From Proteus vulgaris (GTDB lineage Bacteria; Pseudomonadota; Gammaproteobacteria; Enterobacterales; Enterobacteriaceae), in NCBI RefSeq assembly GCF_016239305.1, contig NZ_JAEHOQ010000002.1, positions 1 to 64,000 on the forward strand: DNA of 64,000 bases, read 5' to 3'. How positions within the stretch are numbered: the stretch's first letter is position 1; every line of letters starts with the position of its first letter. Of this stretch, positions 1-8,647 are shown in pieces. Under the pieces are notes generated by a model. That model was not told where the DNA came from and ran no database searches. It saw only the letters and a list, made by a program, of their open reading frames with translations. The translations under genes were made by a program, and so were the position numbers.

Positions 1-169
1 TGCTCTTGCTAATTTATAGTTATCTCTTTATTAGTTACAACATACAATATATTTATTAAATTATAAGCACCTAACTATCTGTGTAAAAAATAACAGCTTA
101 GCAGGGGAAAATTAGTGGCTTAACAAAATAAGATTTTTAATAGAGACAAGCATGAGAAGAAAAGCTAAA

Positions 170-205
170 GAAAAAGAAAAGAGGTACGATTTTTATAGCA
201 CCTCT
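170..205 (-). terminator. Terminator of ydgI
   Basis: Read on the minus strand, AGAGGT and ACCTCT form a hairpin (180-185 with 200-205) followed by a T-rich run TTTTCTTTTTC. It lies just past the ydgI stop codon. The rest of 1-215 shows no gene. Confidence 0.55.
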
Positions 206-215
206 AAGCGTGATT

Positions 216-1610
216 TTAGTAAAAAGCTAAGTAACCTAATGCAGGCATAGCACCAAATAACACCAGTACTAATAGGATCTTTTCACCCAAAAGTAAGGGT
301 TTATTGTCTTTATATTGTTTACGTGTATATAAAAACATTAAGATACCAGGTGCATAAAGCACAACAGATAACAATAAATTAATAACACCAGACGCATAAA
401 GTAACCATAAACCATATATACTTGCAGGTATGGCTATCAGTAATAGAGCACGGCTACTACGTGCAATGGCAACTTTAAATAGAAATGCACCCACTAAGAA
501 GTAAGGAACAAGGATCATCTCTGAGGCGATAGTCAGCAATGTATTGTAGTTACTTCCTGTTAGCCAAATTAATACTAAAGAGAATTGAACAGCCAAGTTG
601 GTAAACCATAATGAAGATGAGGGTGCATCATTTTTATTTTGTTTACCGAGCTGTTTAGGGAATGAATGATGCAATGCTGCGATATAGGGAACTTCTGCAG
701 CCATAATTGTCCAGCTTAAATATGCACCACAAACAGATAAAATAAGACCTGCTGCAATAATTATTTCACCCATGCTACCAATCAGCTGTACAAGAAGAGG
801 AGCCATTGACGGGTTTTTCATTGTTGCTAATTCAGCTTGGCTGACTAAACCTTGCGATAAAAGCGTCACAAGAATATAAATAATCAGAGCAATAACAACC
901 GCAAGTACGGTTGCTAACCCAACATCTCGTCGATTTTTAGCTCTAGCTGAAACGACAACGGCACCTTCAATACCAATAAATACCCATAGCGTAATCAGCA
1001 TTGTATTTTTAACTTGGTCCCAAACAGGGATACCCATATTTATTCCTTGAAAATCAAGGGTAAATATATCCATATTGAAAGCTAATAGGGCGACAATAAC
1101 AAATAATCCTAACGGAATAAGTTTTGCCATTGTTGCCATTAAATTAATACTGGCGGCTGTTTGTACACCACGCAAGATAAGAAAATGAACAACCCAAAGT
1201 AATATGGACTCTCCAATTAAGGCCTGCCAAGTATTACCATCACCAAAAATGATATTTTCAGGAGAGTCTGTAAAAAAACTGAAGGCAGCAAAAACAATAA
1301 CAAGATAGGAAACGTTAGCGACAACAGCGCAGACCCAATAACCCCATGCAGAGCAAAAACCAATAAACTCACCAAATCCTTCTTTAGCATAAGTAAAAAT
1401 ACCACCATCAAGATCAGGTCGAAGGCGAGAGAGAAGCAATAAAGACGTGGCAAGAAAGAGGATCCCAACACCTGTTATCACCCAGCCAATAATCAGTGCA
1501 GCAGGGCTAGCAACTTCAGCCATATTTTGAGGCAAACTGAATACACCTGCACCAACCATTGAGCTTAACACTAACGCGGTGAGTGATATTAAGCCAAGTT
1601 TCTTATTCAA
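216..1610 (-). CDS. ydgI: YdgI-like APC-family basic amino acid antiporter
   Basis: Inner-membrane amino acid transporter of the APC superfamily, 464 aa with about 12 hydrophobic segments. It opens with the family signature SSMVGAGVFSLP and has a GIEGAVVVSARAK stretch near residue 213, as in the ArcD/YdgI arginine-ornithine antiporter group. The next genes are ydgH and pntA, which is the E. coli order pntA-ydgH-ydgI; this supports the name YdgI over a true arginine-deiminase ArcD, and no arc genes are nearby. The start codon is TTG (MNKKLGL), preceded by a weak TAGG about nine bases upstream. The exact substrate cannot be told from the sequence. Confidence 0.85.
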   Translation of the reverse strand: MNKKLGLISLTALVLSSMVGAGVFSLPQNMAEVASPAALIIGWVITGVGILFLATSLLLLSRLRPDLDGGIFTYAKEGFGEFIGFCSAWGYWVCAVVANVSYLVIVFAAFSFFTDSPENIIFGDGNTWQALIGESILLWVVHFLILRGVQTAASINLMATMAKLIPLGLFVIVALLAFNMDIFTLDFQGINMGIPVWDQVKNTMLITLWVFIGIEGAVVVSARAKNRRDVGLATVLAVVIALIIYILVTLLSQGLVSQAELATMKNPSMAPLLVQLIGSMGEIIIAAGLILSVCGAYLSWTIMAAEVPYIAALHHSFPKQLGKQNKNDAPSSSLWFTNLAVQFSLVLIWLTGSNYNTLLTIASEMILVPYFLVGAFLFKVAIARSSRALLLIAIPASIYGLWLLYASGVINLLLSVVLYAPGILMFLYTRKQYKDNKPLLLGEKILLVLVLFGAMPALGYLAFY

Positions 1611-1826
1611 GGATAATTACCTACGTGATTAAAATTGTAAATAAATAGCGTATTTTCTTGTTTTTTGGTCAGTAAATAGAATAAATATGAATATCTCAAA
1701 TTTAAATAAAGATAAAAACACTAAAAAACAGCGAGATTTTACGGAGAGTTGACTTGGTTGTCTATGCATTAAATCATAAAAATTATGCACTTTCATAAGA
1801 TATGGTTTGTTTGATTATATTTTGAG

Positions 1827-1857
1827 TAAAAAAAAACCTCGCATAAGCAAGGTTTTT
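1827..1857 (-). terminator. Terminator of ydgH
   Basis: On the minus strand AAAACCTTGC and GCGAGGTTTT form a ten-base stem with one mismatch and a four-base loop, followed by a long T run. It sits 18 bases beyond the ydgH stop and separates ydgH from ydgI, which therefore has its own promoter. Confidence 0.8.
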
Positions 1858-1875
1858 ATTAATTAGGAAGTTTTA

Positions 1876-2829
1876 TTACTTGAATAGGTCAGCAGTAATA
1901 GTGACTGTACCACCATCACTTTGCCATTCATTTGTAATATGGTAATACTTAGCACCTTTTGCGGCCGCACGTTTAGCAACCTGATAAGAAATCTCTGGTG
2001 AGTTTACAAAGTATCCGCTAAATGTAATGGTATCAAAAGGATCCATTAACGCAGCGGCAGCTTTGTTGACTTCTTGGATTTCAGTACCATCAGGTAATGT
2101 GACCGTGTAACGACCACTTGCACCTGAAGTTTGTGTATCAGCAAATGTGCCTACGCTTCTATCAAAATCAGTGTTTGATGCAAGACCTGGTTTCTCAACT
2201 TTATTGGCAGCGGCTCCACCTTCTGCAATAAGTGCGCGACCTGCATCAGAATCATAAGGAACAACTGCTTCTGGTGCTTGAATAGCACGTTTAGGTGCAT
2301 CTTTTTTGTAGATATAAGCTGTAACTTCTTGGTTACCACCATCATTCGTCGATATATTACGTACAATAAAGAATGATGCAGCACCTTTTTTAGCAGCCGC
2401 TTTTGCAATTGCATCGTTAATATCAGGGGTTGTTGGGAAATAACCACGGATAGAAACAGTATCAAATGGTTGTAACAGAATTGCTTCAGGTTTTGGTAAT
2501 TCAGTTACGCCATGAAAAACACGATAGCTTTCTGCTTCTGCTTTGGGTGCATCTTTATGGTATAGATCTGCAGTAACACTCATGTTGCCGCTATCACTAA
2601 TATCATCGAGACCTTGAATATAGAAACTATCAGCACCGACTTTATCCGCACGACGAGATACCGCATCAGCGGCTTCATAAATAGCGTTAAAACGACCGAT
2701 AACTGTAATTCTTTCAAATGGTTTTAGTTCTGCAGCTTGTTCGGGTGTTAATTCCTGAGCAGCCTGCGCAACAGTGATATTAGTTAAAGACAACATCGCT
2801 GCTGCGATGACTGAGGTTTTCAGCTTCAT
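1876..2829 (-). CDS. ydgH: YdgH, secreted triple DUF1471 protein
   Basis: Periplasmic protein, 317 aa, with a signal peptide (MKLKTSVIAAAML, cleavage near VAQAAQ). Three repeats follow at about residues 37-95, 117-180 and 255-317, each of the type 'PFERITVIGRF...AxxKGAxxFxI...V TADLY', the DUF1471 (YdgH/BhsA/McbA) fold. E. coli YdgH has the same three-repeat build and the same place beside pntA. The start is ATG at 2829 because GGAAGGA lies seven bases upstream; the TTG eight codons earlier would place that RBS inside the gene. DUF1471 proteins are linked to stress and envelope or biofilm phenotypes; a molecular function is not known. Confidence 0.9.
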   Translation of the reverse strand: MKLKTSVIAAAMLSLTNITVAQAAQELTPEQAAELKPFERITVIGRFNAIYEAADAVSRRADKVGADSFYIQGLDDISDSGNMSVTADLYHKDAPKAEAESYRVFHGVTELPKPEAILLQPFDTVSIRGYFPTTPDINDAIAKAAAKKGAASFFIVRNISTNDGGNQEVTAYIYKKDAPKRAIQAPEAVVPYDSDAGRALIAEGGAAANKVEKPGLASNTDFDRSVGTFADTQTSGASGRYTVTLPDGTEIQEVNKAAAALMDPFDTITFSGYFVNSPEISYQVAKRAAAKGAKYYHITNEWQSDGGTVTITADLFK

Positions 2830-3215
2830 ACAAAATCCTTCCGCCTTGCGCAATTAATATTGGTCATGTGCTGAACGTAGTGGTTTATCACATAGAGATT
2901 AATTATTACATGTAATAATAGCATTTGTCGCATTATTTTATTTAGCGAATCACCACAGAGTCAAATGACCAGTATATGTTACCAGATATTTACCTGAATA
3001 CAGTGAATAATTCATAAATATGCCTTTTCGACTGAAATGATCCAATTAAGTTCAATTTTAGCTTTACACAGATATAGATTATTGGTTTTATTTTCAGTAG
3101 GTTATTAGAGCTCCGATTAATAGCATGCATATTATTATTTTTAACATTTTTTTTGCATGAATGTGAAGTTAACGGAGAAGTTTTAACAGATCTCTATGGA
3201 TAAGAAGGGAAAATT
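2830..3215. promoter_or_regulatory. Divergent ydgH/pntA intergenic region with 18-bp palindrome
   Basis: A 386-base AT-rich gap between the divergent ydgH and pntA starts. It holds one perfect 18-base palindrome, ATTATTACATGTAATAAT, at 2902-2919, a possible operator for an unidentified regulator. No gene is seen. Confidence 0.4.
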
Positions 3216-4745
3216 ATGCGAATTGGTATACCCAAAGAGCGACTTTCTAATGAAACAAGGGTTGCGGCAACACCTGCCACAGTAACTCAACTCATAAAAT
3301 TAGGATTTACAGTCGCAATTGAAAACGGTGCTGGTATTACTTCTAGCTTTGAAGATAAAGCTTATCAAGAAGCTGGTGCTGAGATCCTCGACCTCCAAAA
3401 TGTTTGGCAATCAGACATTATTTTGAAGGTAAATGCACCGCTTGATAATGAAATAGCACTATTACAAGAAGGCGCAACGTTAGTGAGCTTTATATGGCCG
3501 GCACAAAATGCGGCATTGCTCGAAAAACTAGCTGAAAAGAACATTAACGTTATGGCAATGGATAGTGTGCCACGTATTTCTCGTGCACAATCTCTTGACG
3601 CATTAAGCTCGATGGCAAACATTGCTGGTTATCGTGCTGTTGTTGAAGCCGCTCATGAATTTGGTCGATTCTTCACGGGGCAAATTACTGCTGCTGGTAA
3701 AGTACCACCAGCTAAAGTGATGGTTATTGGTGCGGGTGTTGCAGGTCTTGCTGCGATTGGTGCAGCAGGAAGCCTTGGCGCAATTGTTCGTGCATTTGAT
3801 ACTCGCCCTGAAGTTAAAGAACAAGTTCAAAGTATGGGAGCTGAGTTCCTTGAGCTTGATTTTAAAGAAGAAGCTGGCAGTGGTGATGGTTACGCGAAGG
3901 TAATGTCAAAAGCCTTTATTGATGCTGAAATGGCGTTATTTGCAGAACAAGCAAAAGATGTTGATATCATCATTACAACCGCATTAATCCCAGGAAAGCC
4001 GGCACCTCGTTTAATTACGAAAGAAATGGTTGATTCAATGAAACCAGGGAGTGTGGTTGTCGATCTTGCTGCCCAAAATGGGGGGAACTGCGAATATACT
4101 GTGCCTAATGAAGTCTTTACGACAGAGCATGGTGTGAAAATTATTGGTTATACTGATCTTGCGGCTCGTTTGCCGGCACAATCGTCTCAGCTTTACGGTA
4201 CTAACTTAGTCAATTTACTGAAATTACTCTGTAAAGAGAAAGACGGCAATATCAACATTGATTTTGATGATGTTGTTATTCGAGGTGTTACCGTTATTCG
4301 TGCTGGTGAAGTAACATGGCCAGCACCACCAATTCAAGTTTCAGCACAGCCTAAAGCTGCACCGGCTGCGAAACCACAAGAGAAACCTGTTGCTAAACCC
4401 GTTTCACCTTGGAAGAAATACGGTTTATTAGCTATTGCTTTCTTACTATTTGCATGGCTTGCCAATGTTGCACCAAAAGAGTTTTTATCTCACTTTACGG
4501 TATTCGCGCTTTCTTGTGTGGTGGGGTATTACGTTGTTTGGAATGTTAGTCATTCATTACATACACCATTGATGTCAGTTACAAACGCAATTTCAGGCAT
4601 TATTGTTGTCGGTGCAGTACTTCAAATTGGGAGCGGTGGTTGGGTTAGCCTCTTTTCGTTTGTCGCAATTTTAATTGCGAGTATTAATATTTTTGGTGGA
4701 TTTACTGTTACTCAACGTATGTTGAAAATGTTCCGTAAAGGATAA
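3216..4745 (+). CDS. pntA: NAD(P) transhydrogenase alpha subunit PntA
   Basis: Alpha subunit of the proton-translocating transhydrogenase, which uses the proton-motive force to reduce NADP+ with NADH in the inner membrane. It is 509 aa, matching E. coli PntA (510). The N-terminal NAD-binding domain I is seen as [20 protein letters not shown], with [18 protein letters not shown] near residues 172-189. A Pro/Ala/Lys-rich linker near 375-395 joins it to three or four membrane segments at the C-terminus. AAGGG lies eight bases before the ATG. pntB follows after 11 bases, so the pair forms one operon. Confidence 0.98.
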   Translation: MRIGIPKERLSNETRVAATPATVTQLIKLGFTVAIENGAGITSSFEDKAYQEAGAEILDLQNVWQSDIILKVNAPLDNEIALLQEGATLVSFIWPAQNAALLEKLAEKNINVMAMDSVPRISRAQSLDALSSMANIAGYRAVVEAAHEFGRFFTGQITAAGKVPPAKVMVIGAGVAGLAAIGAAGSLGAIVRAFDTRPEVKEQVQSMGAEFLELDFKEEAGSGDGYAKVMSKAFIDAEMALFAEQAKDVDIIITTALIPGKPAPRLITKEMVDSMKPGSVVVDLAAQNGGNCEYTVPNEVFTTEHGVKIIGYTDLAARLPAQSSQLYGTNLVNLLKLLCKEKDGNINIDFDDVVIRGVTVIRAGEVTWPAPPIQVSAQPKAAPAAKPQEKPVAKPVSPWKKYGLLAIAFLLFAWLANVAPKEFLSHFTVFALSCVVGYYVVWNVSHSLHTPLMSVTNAISGIIVVGAVLQIGSGGWVSLFSFVAILIASINIFGGFTVTQRMLKMFRKG

Positions 4746-4756
4746 GGGAGACAATT

Positions 4757-6145
4757 ATGTCCAGCGGAGTTGTTACAGCGGCATATATTGTCGCCGCGAT
4801 ATTATTTATTTTTAGCCTTGCCGGCTTATCAAAGCATGAAACCTCTAAACAAGGTAACTACTTTGGTATTGCAGGGATGGCGATTGCACTATTCGCAACT
4901 ATTTTCGGGCCTTATGCTGGCAATGTAGGTTGGATCATTATTGCAATGGTAATCGGTGCTGTTATTGGTATTCGTCTAGCTAAAAAAGTCGAAATGACTC
5001 AAATGCCAGAATTAGTCGCAATCTTACACAGTTTTGTAGGTTTAGCGGCTGTTTTAGTAGGTTTTAACAGTTATCTTGACCACAACACGGCAATGGATCC
5101 TGTAATGGTGAATATTCATCTAACAGAAGTCTTTTTAGGGATCTTTATTGGTGCTGTTACATTTACAGGTTCAATTGTTGCTTATGGTAAATTAAGTGGA
5201 AAAATGTCGTCGAAGCCGATGATGTTGCCTAATCGCCATAAATTAAACCTAGCAGCTTTAGTTGTTTCTTTCTTATTGATGGTTTGGTTTGTTAAAACAG
5301 ACAGTGTTGGCTTACAAGTTTTCTTAATCATCGTAATGACTGTAATTGCATTAGCATTTGGTTGGCATTTAGTTGCATCGATAGGTGGTGCTGATATGCC
5401 AGTTGTTGTTTCGATGCTGAACTCCTACTCAGGATGGGCAGCAGCAGCAGCTGGCTTTATGTTGAGCAATGACCTTTTAATTGTAACGGGTGCATTAGTG
5501 GGTTCTTCAGGTGCTATCCTTTCTTATATTATGTGTAAAGCGATGAATCGTTCTTTTATTAGCGTAATAGCAGGTGGATTTGGTACTGATGGCTCAGCTC
5601 CAACTGAAGAAGGTGAAATGGGGGAGTATCGCGAAACAACGGCTGAAGAAGTCGCTGATATGCTGAAAAATTCAACTTCTGTCATTATCACTCCAGGTTA
5701 TGGATTGGCGGTTGCTCAAGCACAATACCCAGTGCATGATATCACTGAGAAATTGCGTCAACGTGGTGTGAAAGTGCGTTTTGGTATTCACCCAGTAGCA
5801 GGGCGTTTACCGGGCCATATGAATGTATTGTTAGCGGAAGCTAAAGTGCCTTATGACGTTGTATTAGAAATGGATGAAATTAATGATGATTTCTCTGATA
5901 CTGATACTGTTTTAGTTATTGGTGCTAATGATACGGTAAACCCAGCAGCACAAGATGATCCAAATAGCCCAATTGCAGGTATGCCAGTATTAGAAGTATG
6001 GAAAGCACAAAACGTCATTGTGTTTAAACGCTCAATGAATACAGGTTATGCAGGGGTTCAAAATCCTCTGTTCTTTAAAGAGAATACGCAAATGTTATTT
6101 GGCGATGCTAAAGCTAGCGTAGATGCAATTTTAAAAGCGCTGTAA
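4757..6145 (+). CDS. pntB: NAD(P) transhydrogenase beta subunit PntB
   Basis: Beta subunit of the membrane transhydrogenase, 462 aa, the same length as in E. coli. Residues 1-260 carry about eight hydrophobic segments forming the proton channel. Residues 280-462 form the NADP-binding domain III, with the nucleotide-binding segment [16 protein letters not shown] and [20 protein letters not shown]. It is co-transcribed with pntA (11-base gap, AAGGGAG ribosome binding site). A strong bidirectional terminator follows. Confidence 0.98.
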   Translation: MSSGVVTAAYIVAAILFIFSLAGLSKHETSKQGNYFGIAGMAIALFATIFGPYAGNVGWIIIAMVIGAVIGIRLAKKVEMTQMPELVAILHSFVGLAAVLVGFNSYLDHNTAMDPVMVNIHLTEVFLGIFIGAVTFTGSIVAYGKLSGKMSSKPMMLPNRHKLNLAALVVSFLLMVWFVKTDSVGLQVFLIIVMTVIALAFGWHLVASIGGADMPVVVSMLNSYSGWAAAAAGFMLSNDLLIVTGALVGSSGAILSYIMCKAMNRSFISVIAGGFGTDGSAPTEEGEMGEYRETTAEEVADMLKNSTSVIITPGYGLAVAQAQYPVHDITEKLRQRGVKVRFGIHPVAGRLPGHMNVLLAEAKVPYDVVLEMDEINDDFSDTDTVLVIGANDTVNPAAQDDPNSPIAGMPVLEVWKAQNVIVFKRSMNTGYAGVQNPLFFKENTQMLFGDAKASVDAILKAL

Positions 6146-6166
6146 TAGATACAGATAGTGAATAGT

Positions 6167-6204
6167 AAAAAGCCAGTCAATTCAAATTTCTGACTGGCTT
6201 TTTA
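6167..6204. terminator. Bidirectional terminator between pntB and uspE
   Basis: AAAAAGCCAGTCA (6167-6179) pairs with TGACTGGCTTTTT (6191-6203). The A run and T run at the two ends make it work for the convergent pntB and uspE transcripts. Confidence 0.92.
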
Positions 6205-6225
6205 TTGGTATACACACTAATAAGT

Positions 6226-7176
6226 TTAATCGTGATCGCTATCAACTGTAATAGGGCAGGTAAAACCGTCGGGTTTGATGGCCAATAAATCACATTTGAT
6301 ATGATCTATCAGTTGTTCTGCAGTATTTCCTAAGAAGGCCGCTGAAAGTCCCGTTCTTCCTAAAATACCTAAAACAACAATACCCGCATTTAACTCTTCA
6401 CAAACTTGAGGAATAACTTGTTCTGGTAATCCTTCTTTAACATGTGTTTTTTCTTCTGGGATGCAGAATTTCTGACGAAGTTCTTTCATCGCAATAAGAT
6501 GCTGACCACGAAGTGCATTGTTATAAAGATTAGGATCAAAATCAGGTAACTCAATCGCAATATTAATTGGTGCGACAGGATAAGCACTGAGTAGATGAAC
6601 ATCAGGATTTTTCTGTATGCGATGAGATAAATCAGTTGTTAATTCGATAAGTTTTAGATTAAGAGCATCATGGTAAGATTCTTCATTTGATAAATTTGCT
6701 GCTACGACAATAGTACCGTATTCAGGCCACGCTTTATCTTTAACCATCCAAACAGGGCAAGGACATTTTCTAAGTAATTGCCAATCTAGAGGAGTAAAAA
6801 TAAGTGAACCTAATTTATCATGTTGATGAGCCATTTTTATGAGTAAGTCATGTTGATGAGCTACAACTTCTTCAATAATGGCTTCATAAGGGCGATTATG
6901 CCAAATGACTTTAATGTCAATTTCTATGCCGGCTTCAAGGTAATAGCGAGACTGCTGTTTGATCCAAGCTGCTTTTTGACTAATAACACCTTTACGCATT
7001 GCGTTGCGTTCATCGGGAGATAAAAGGGTTGTCATGTCATAGGAGAGATCATAAACAGGTAGAAAAGCTTTTATCCGCCCACCATTACGCTGAACGATAT
7101 AGACAGCACGGCGAAGTGCTGGTTGGTCATCTTGGTTAGGATCAATGACAACGAGAAGGTTTTGATATTTTTCCAT
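6226..7176 (-). CDS. uspE: Universal stress protein E
   Basis: Tandem universal-stress protein of 316 aa with two Usp domains (about residues 3-150 and 155-305). The opening [24 protein letters not shown] is close to E. coli UspE as I recall it, and the second domain carries the ATP-loop-like [20 protein letters not shown]. coli UspE influences motility, adhesion and stress survival. Start chosen at ATG 7176, with AGAGGATATTACA upstream; an ATG 11 codons earlier has no ribosome binding site. uspE lies directly downstream of fnr on the same strand, as in many Enterobacterales, with a terminator between them. Confidence 0.93.
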   Translation of the reverse strand: MEKYQNLLVVIDPNQDDQPALRRAVYIVQRNGGRIKAFLPVYDLSYDMTTLLSPDERNAMRKGVISQKAAWIKQQSRYYLEAGIEIDIKVIWHNRPYEAIIEEVVAHQHDLLIKMAHQHDKLGSLIFTPLDWQLLRKCPCPVWMVKDKAWPEYGTIVVAANLSNEESYHDALNLKLIELTTDLSHRIQKNPDVHLLSAYPVAPINIAIELPDFDPNLYNNALRGQHLIAMKELRQKFCIPEEKTHVKEGLPEQVIPQVCEELNAGIVVLGILGRTGLSAAFLGNTAEQLIDHIKCDLLAIKPDGFTCPITVDSDHD

Positions 7177-7255
7177 TGTAATATCCTCTTTAGGGCTGGA
7201 TTTATCCATCTACAATTTAAAGATAACCCAAGAAGATAAAATGCAATAGTACAAA

Positions 7256-7290
7256 ATAGAAAACGGGACACAAATTTGTGTGCCCCGTTA
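7256..7290 (-). terminator. Terminator of fnr
   Basis: On the minus strand AACGGGGCACACAAA pairs with TTTGTGTCCCGTT (one bulged G), followed by TTCTATTTTG. It lies between the fnr stop and the uspE promoter, so the two genes are mainly separate units. Confidence 0.75.
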
Positions 7291-7317
7291 TAAAATTAGC
7301 GAGTGAAATGTAACAGA

Positions 7318-8088
7318 TTAAACTTCAGCTGACGAAGGAAGTTTGCCTGCTAATTCACTTAATAGCGTACCATCTTCAATGGTAATGTATTTGCCTTTAA
7401 CGCTTAACATACCACTTTTTTGGAAGCGACCTAATAAACGGCTAATCGTTTCAACGGTTAACCCCAAGTAATTACCGATATCACCGCGTGTCATGGTTAA
7501 ACGGAATTCACGAGGAGAAAAGCCACGCTGAGCGAAACGACGAGAGAGGTTATAAATAAAAGCGGCCAAACGTTCTTCTGCATTCTTTTTCGATAGCAGT
7601 AAGATCATCTCTTGGTCACCTTTGATTTCACCACTCATCAGGCGCATCATTTGTTGACGTAAATTAGGCATTTTGCCTGACAGATCATCCAAAGTTTCAA
7701 ATGGAATTTCGCAAACCATTGATGTTTCTAAGGCTTGTGCGAAACTAGGGTGTTCAGTATTAATAATGGCGTCAAATCCAACCAAATCACCAGCAAGATG
7801 AAATCCTGTTATTTGCTCGTCGCCTTCTTCCGTAATGGTATAACTTTTAATTGTACCGGAACGTATGGCATAAAGTGATTTCAGCTCATCACCTGCTTTA
7901 AACAAGGTTTGACCTTTTTGGATGGGCTTTTTACGCTCGATAATATTATCGAGTTGATCAAGCTCATGCTCGTTTAAAGTAAACGGGATGCAGAGCTGGC
8001 TAATACTGCAATCCTGACAATGGATTGCACAACCGCCAGATTGGATTCGGCGAACGACGCGTTTTTCTGGGATCATAAGCTTGCTCAT
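7318..8088 (-). CDS. fnr: Anaerobic regulator FNR
   Basis: Oxygen-sensing transcription factor of the CRP/FNR family, 256 aa from the first ATG or 252 aa from the second (MIPEKR, as in E. coli). The N-terminal cysteines that bind the [4Fe-4S] cluster are present as [14 protein letters not shown], and the fourth ligand is in the SMVCEIPFE segment. The cAMP-fold core is followed by a dimerisation helix and the [22 protein letters not shown], whose recognition helix has the E-xx-S-R pattern for TTGAT half-sites. Neither ATG has a strong ribosome binding site. A near-consensus FNR box lies 15 bases upstream, which suggests autoregulation. Confidence 0.98.
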   Translation of the reverse strand: MSKLMIPEKRVVRRIQSGGCAIHCQDCSISQLCIPFTLNEHELDQLDNIIERKKPIQKGQTLFKAGDELKSLYAIRSGTIKSYTITEEGDEQITGFHLAGDLVGFDAIINTEHPSFAQALETSMVCEIPFETLDDLSGKMPNLRQQMMRLMSGEIKGDQEMILLLSKKNAEERLAAFIYNLSRRFAQRGFSPREFRLTMTRGDIGNYLGLTVETISRLLGRFQKSGMLSVKGKYITIEDGTLLSELAGKLPSSAEV

Positions 8089-8102
8089 TACAAATAAAAA
8101 TA

Positions 8103-8116
8103 TTGATATGCGTCAA
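8103..8116 (-). promoter_or_regulatory. FNR box in the fnr leader
   Basis: TTGATATGCGTCAA matches the FNR consensus TTGAT-N4-ATCAA at nine of ten half-site positions. Its place, 15-28 bases before the fnr start codon, suits repression by FNR of its own promoter, as known in E. coli. Binding is inferred. Confidence 0.6.
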
Positions 8117-8567
8117 TTTTAACACATATTGCAGTAATTGGTAAGGGGAATAACGATACGTGTAGAAATAATTCTGAATGTAACAAAACATGTATCTTGA
8201 TAAAAACAATGTTTCGTTTAAAAGCTTATTTAGAACAATTTGCGCTAACCCTATACTCAATTGGTATATTATTCGATTTTCTAATGAAATTATAGTGCTA
8301 TTACTAAATTATCCTCGCCAAAAGCCAAAAATGAAGGTGTGCTTCAATATTTTCTATCTTTATATTGACATTTAATTTACGGCTTTATCTTAAACTCGTG
8401 TTTTTTATACATAACTCTTTATTTTCTTAACAAAAAATAAGTAAAGTTAACTAGATGTATTTTTGATACAACTTAATGCTACCTTGAATTAGCTTTTCCT
8501 TATAAAAAATGGGGAAATTGCAAAGAATTATGAAAAATCGAAACATTCTATTACCTATTAAGTGGTG
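8117..8567. other. Intergenic region, no gene seen
   Basis: A 450-base AT-rich stretch between the divergent fnr and DMSO-reductase-like units. Short reading frames here lack ribosome binding sites and recognisable content. Only the flanking FNR boxes stand out. Confidence 0.5.
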
Positions 8568-8616
8568 TTGATATACATCAATGAGGGTTTACCCCTATAC
8601 CCTATTATTTTCACTG
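8568..8616 (+). promoter_or_regulatory. FNR class II promoter of the DMSO-reductase-like operon
   Basis: TTGATATACATCAA (8568-8581) is a perfect FNR palindrome, TTGAT-N4-ATCAA. A -10-like TATTAT lies at 8603-8608. If transcription starts near 8616, the box is centred at -41.5, the classical class II activation position. The first gene starts at 8648. Confidence 0.8.
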
Positions 8617-8647
8617 ATGAGAGTTGTTATGTGAGAATGATAAACTA

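Noticed and set aside
8190-8375. 61-codon frame in the fnr/reductase gap
   Set aside because: No ribosome binding site and AT-driven composition; the region is explained as intergenic.
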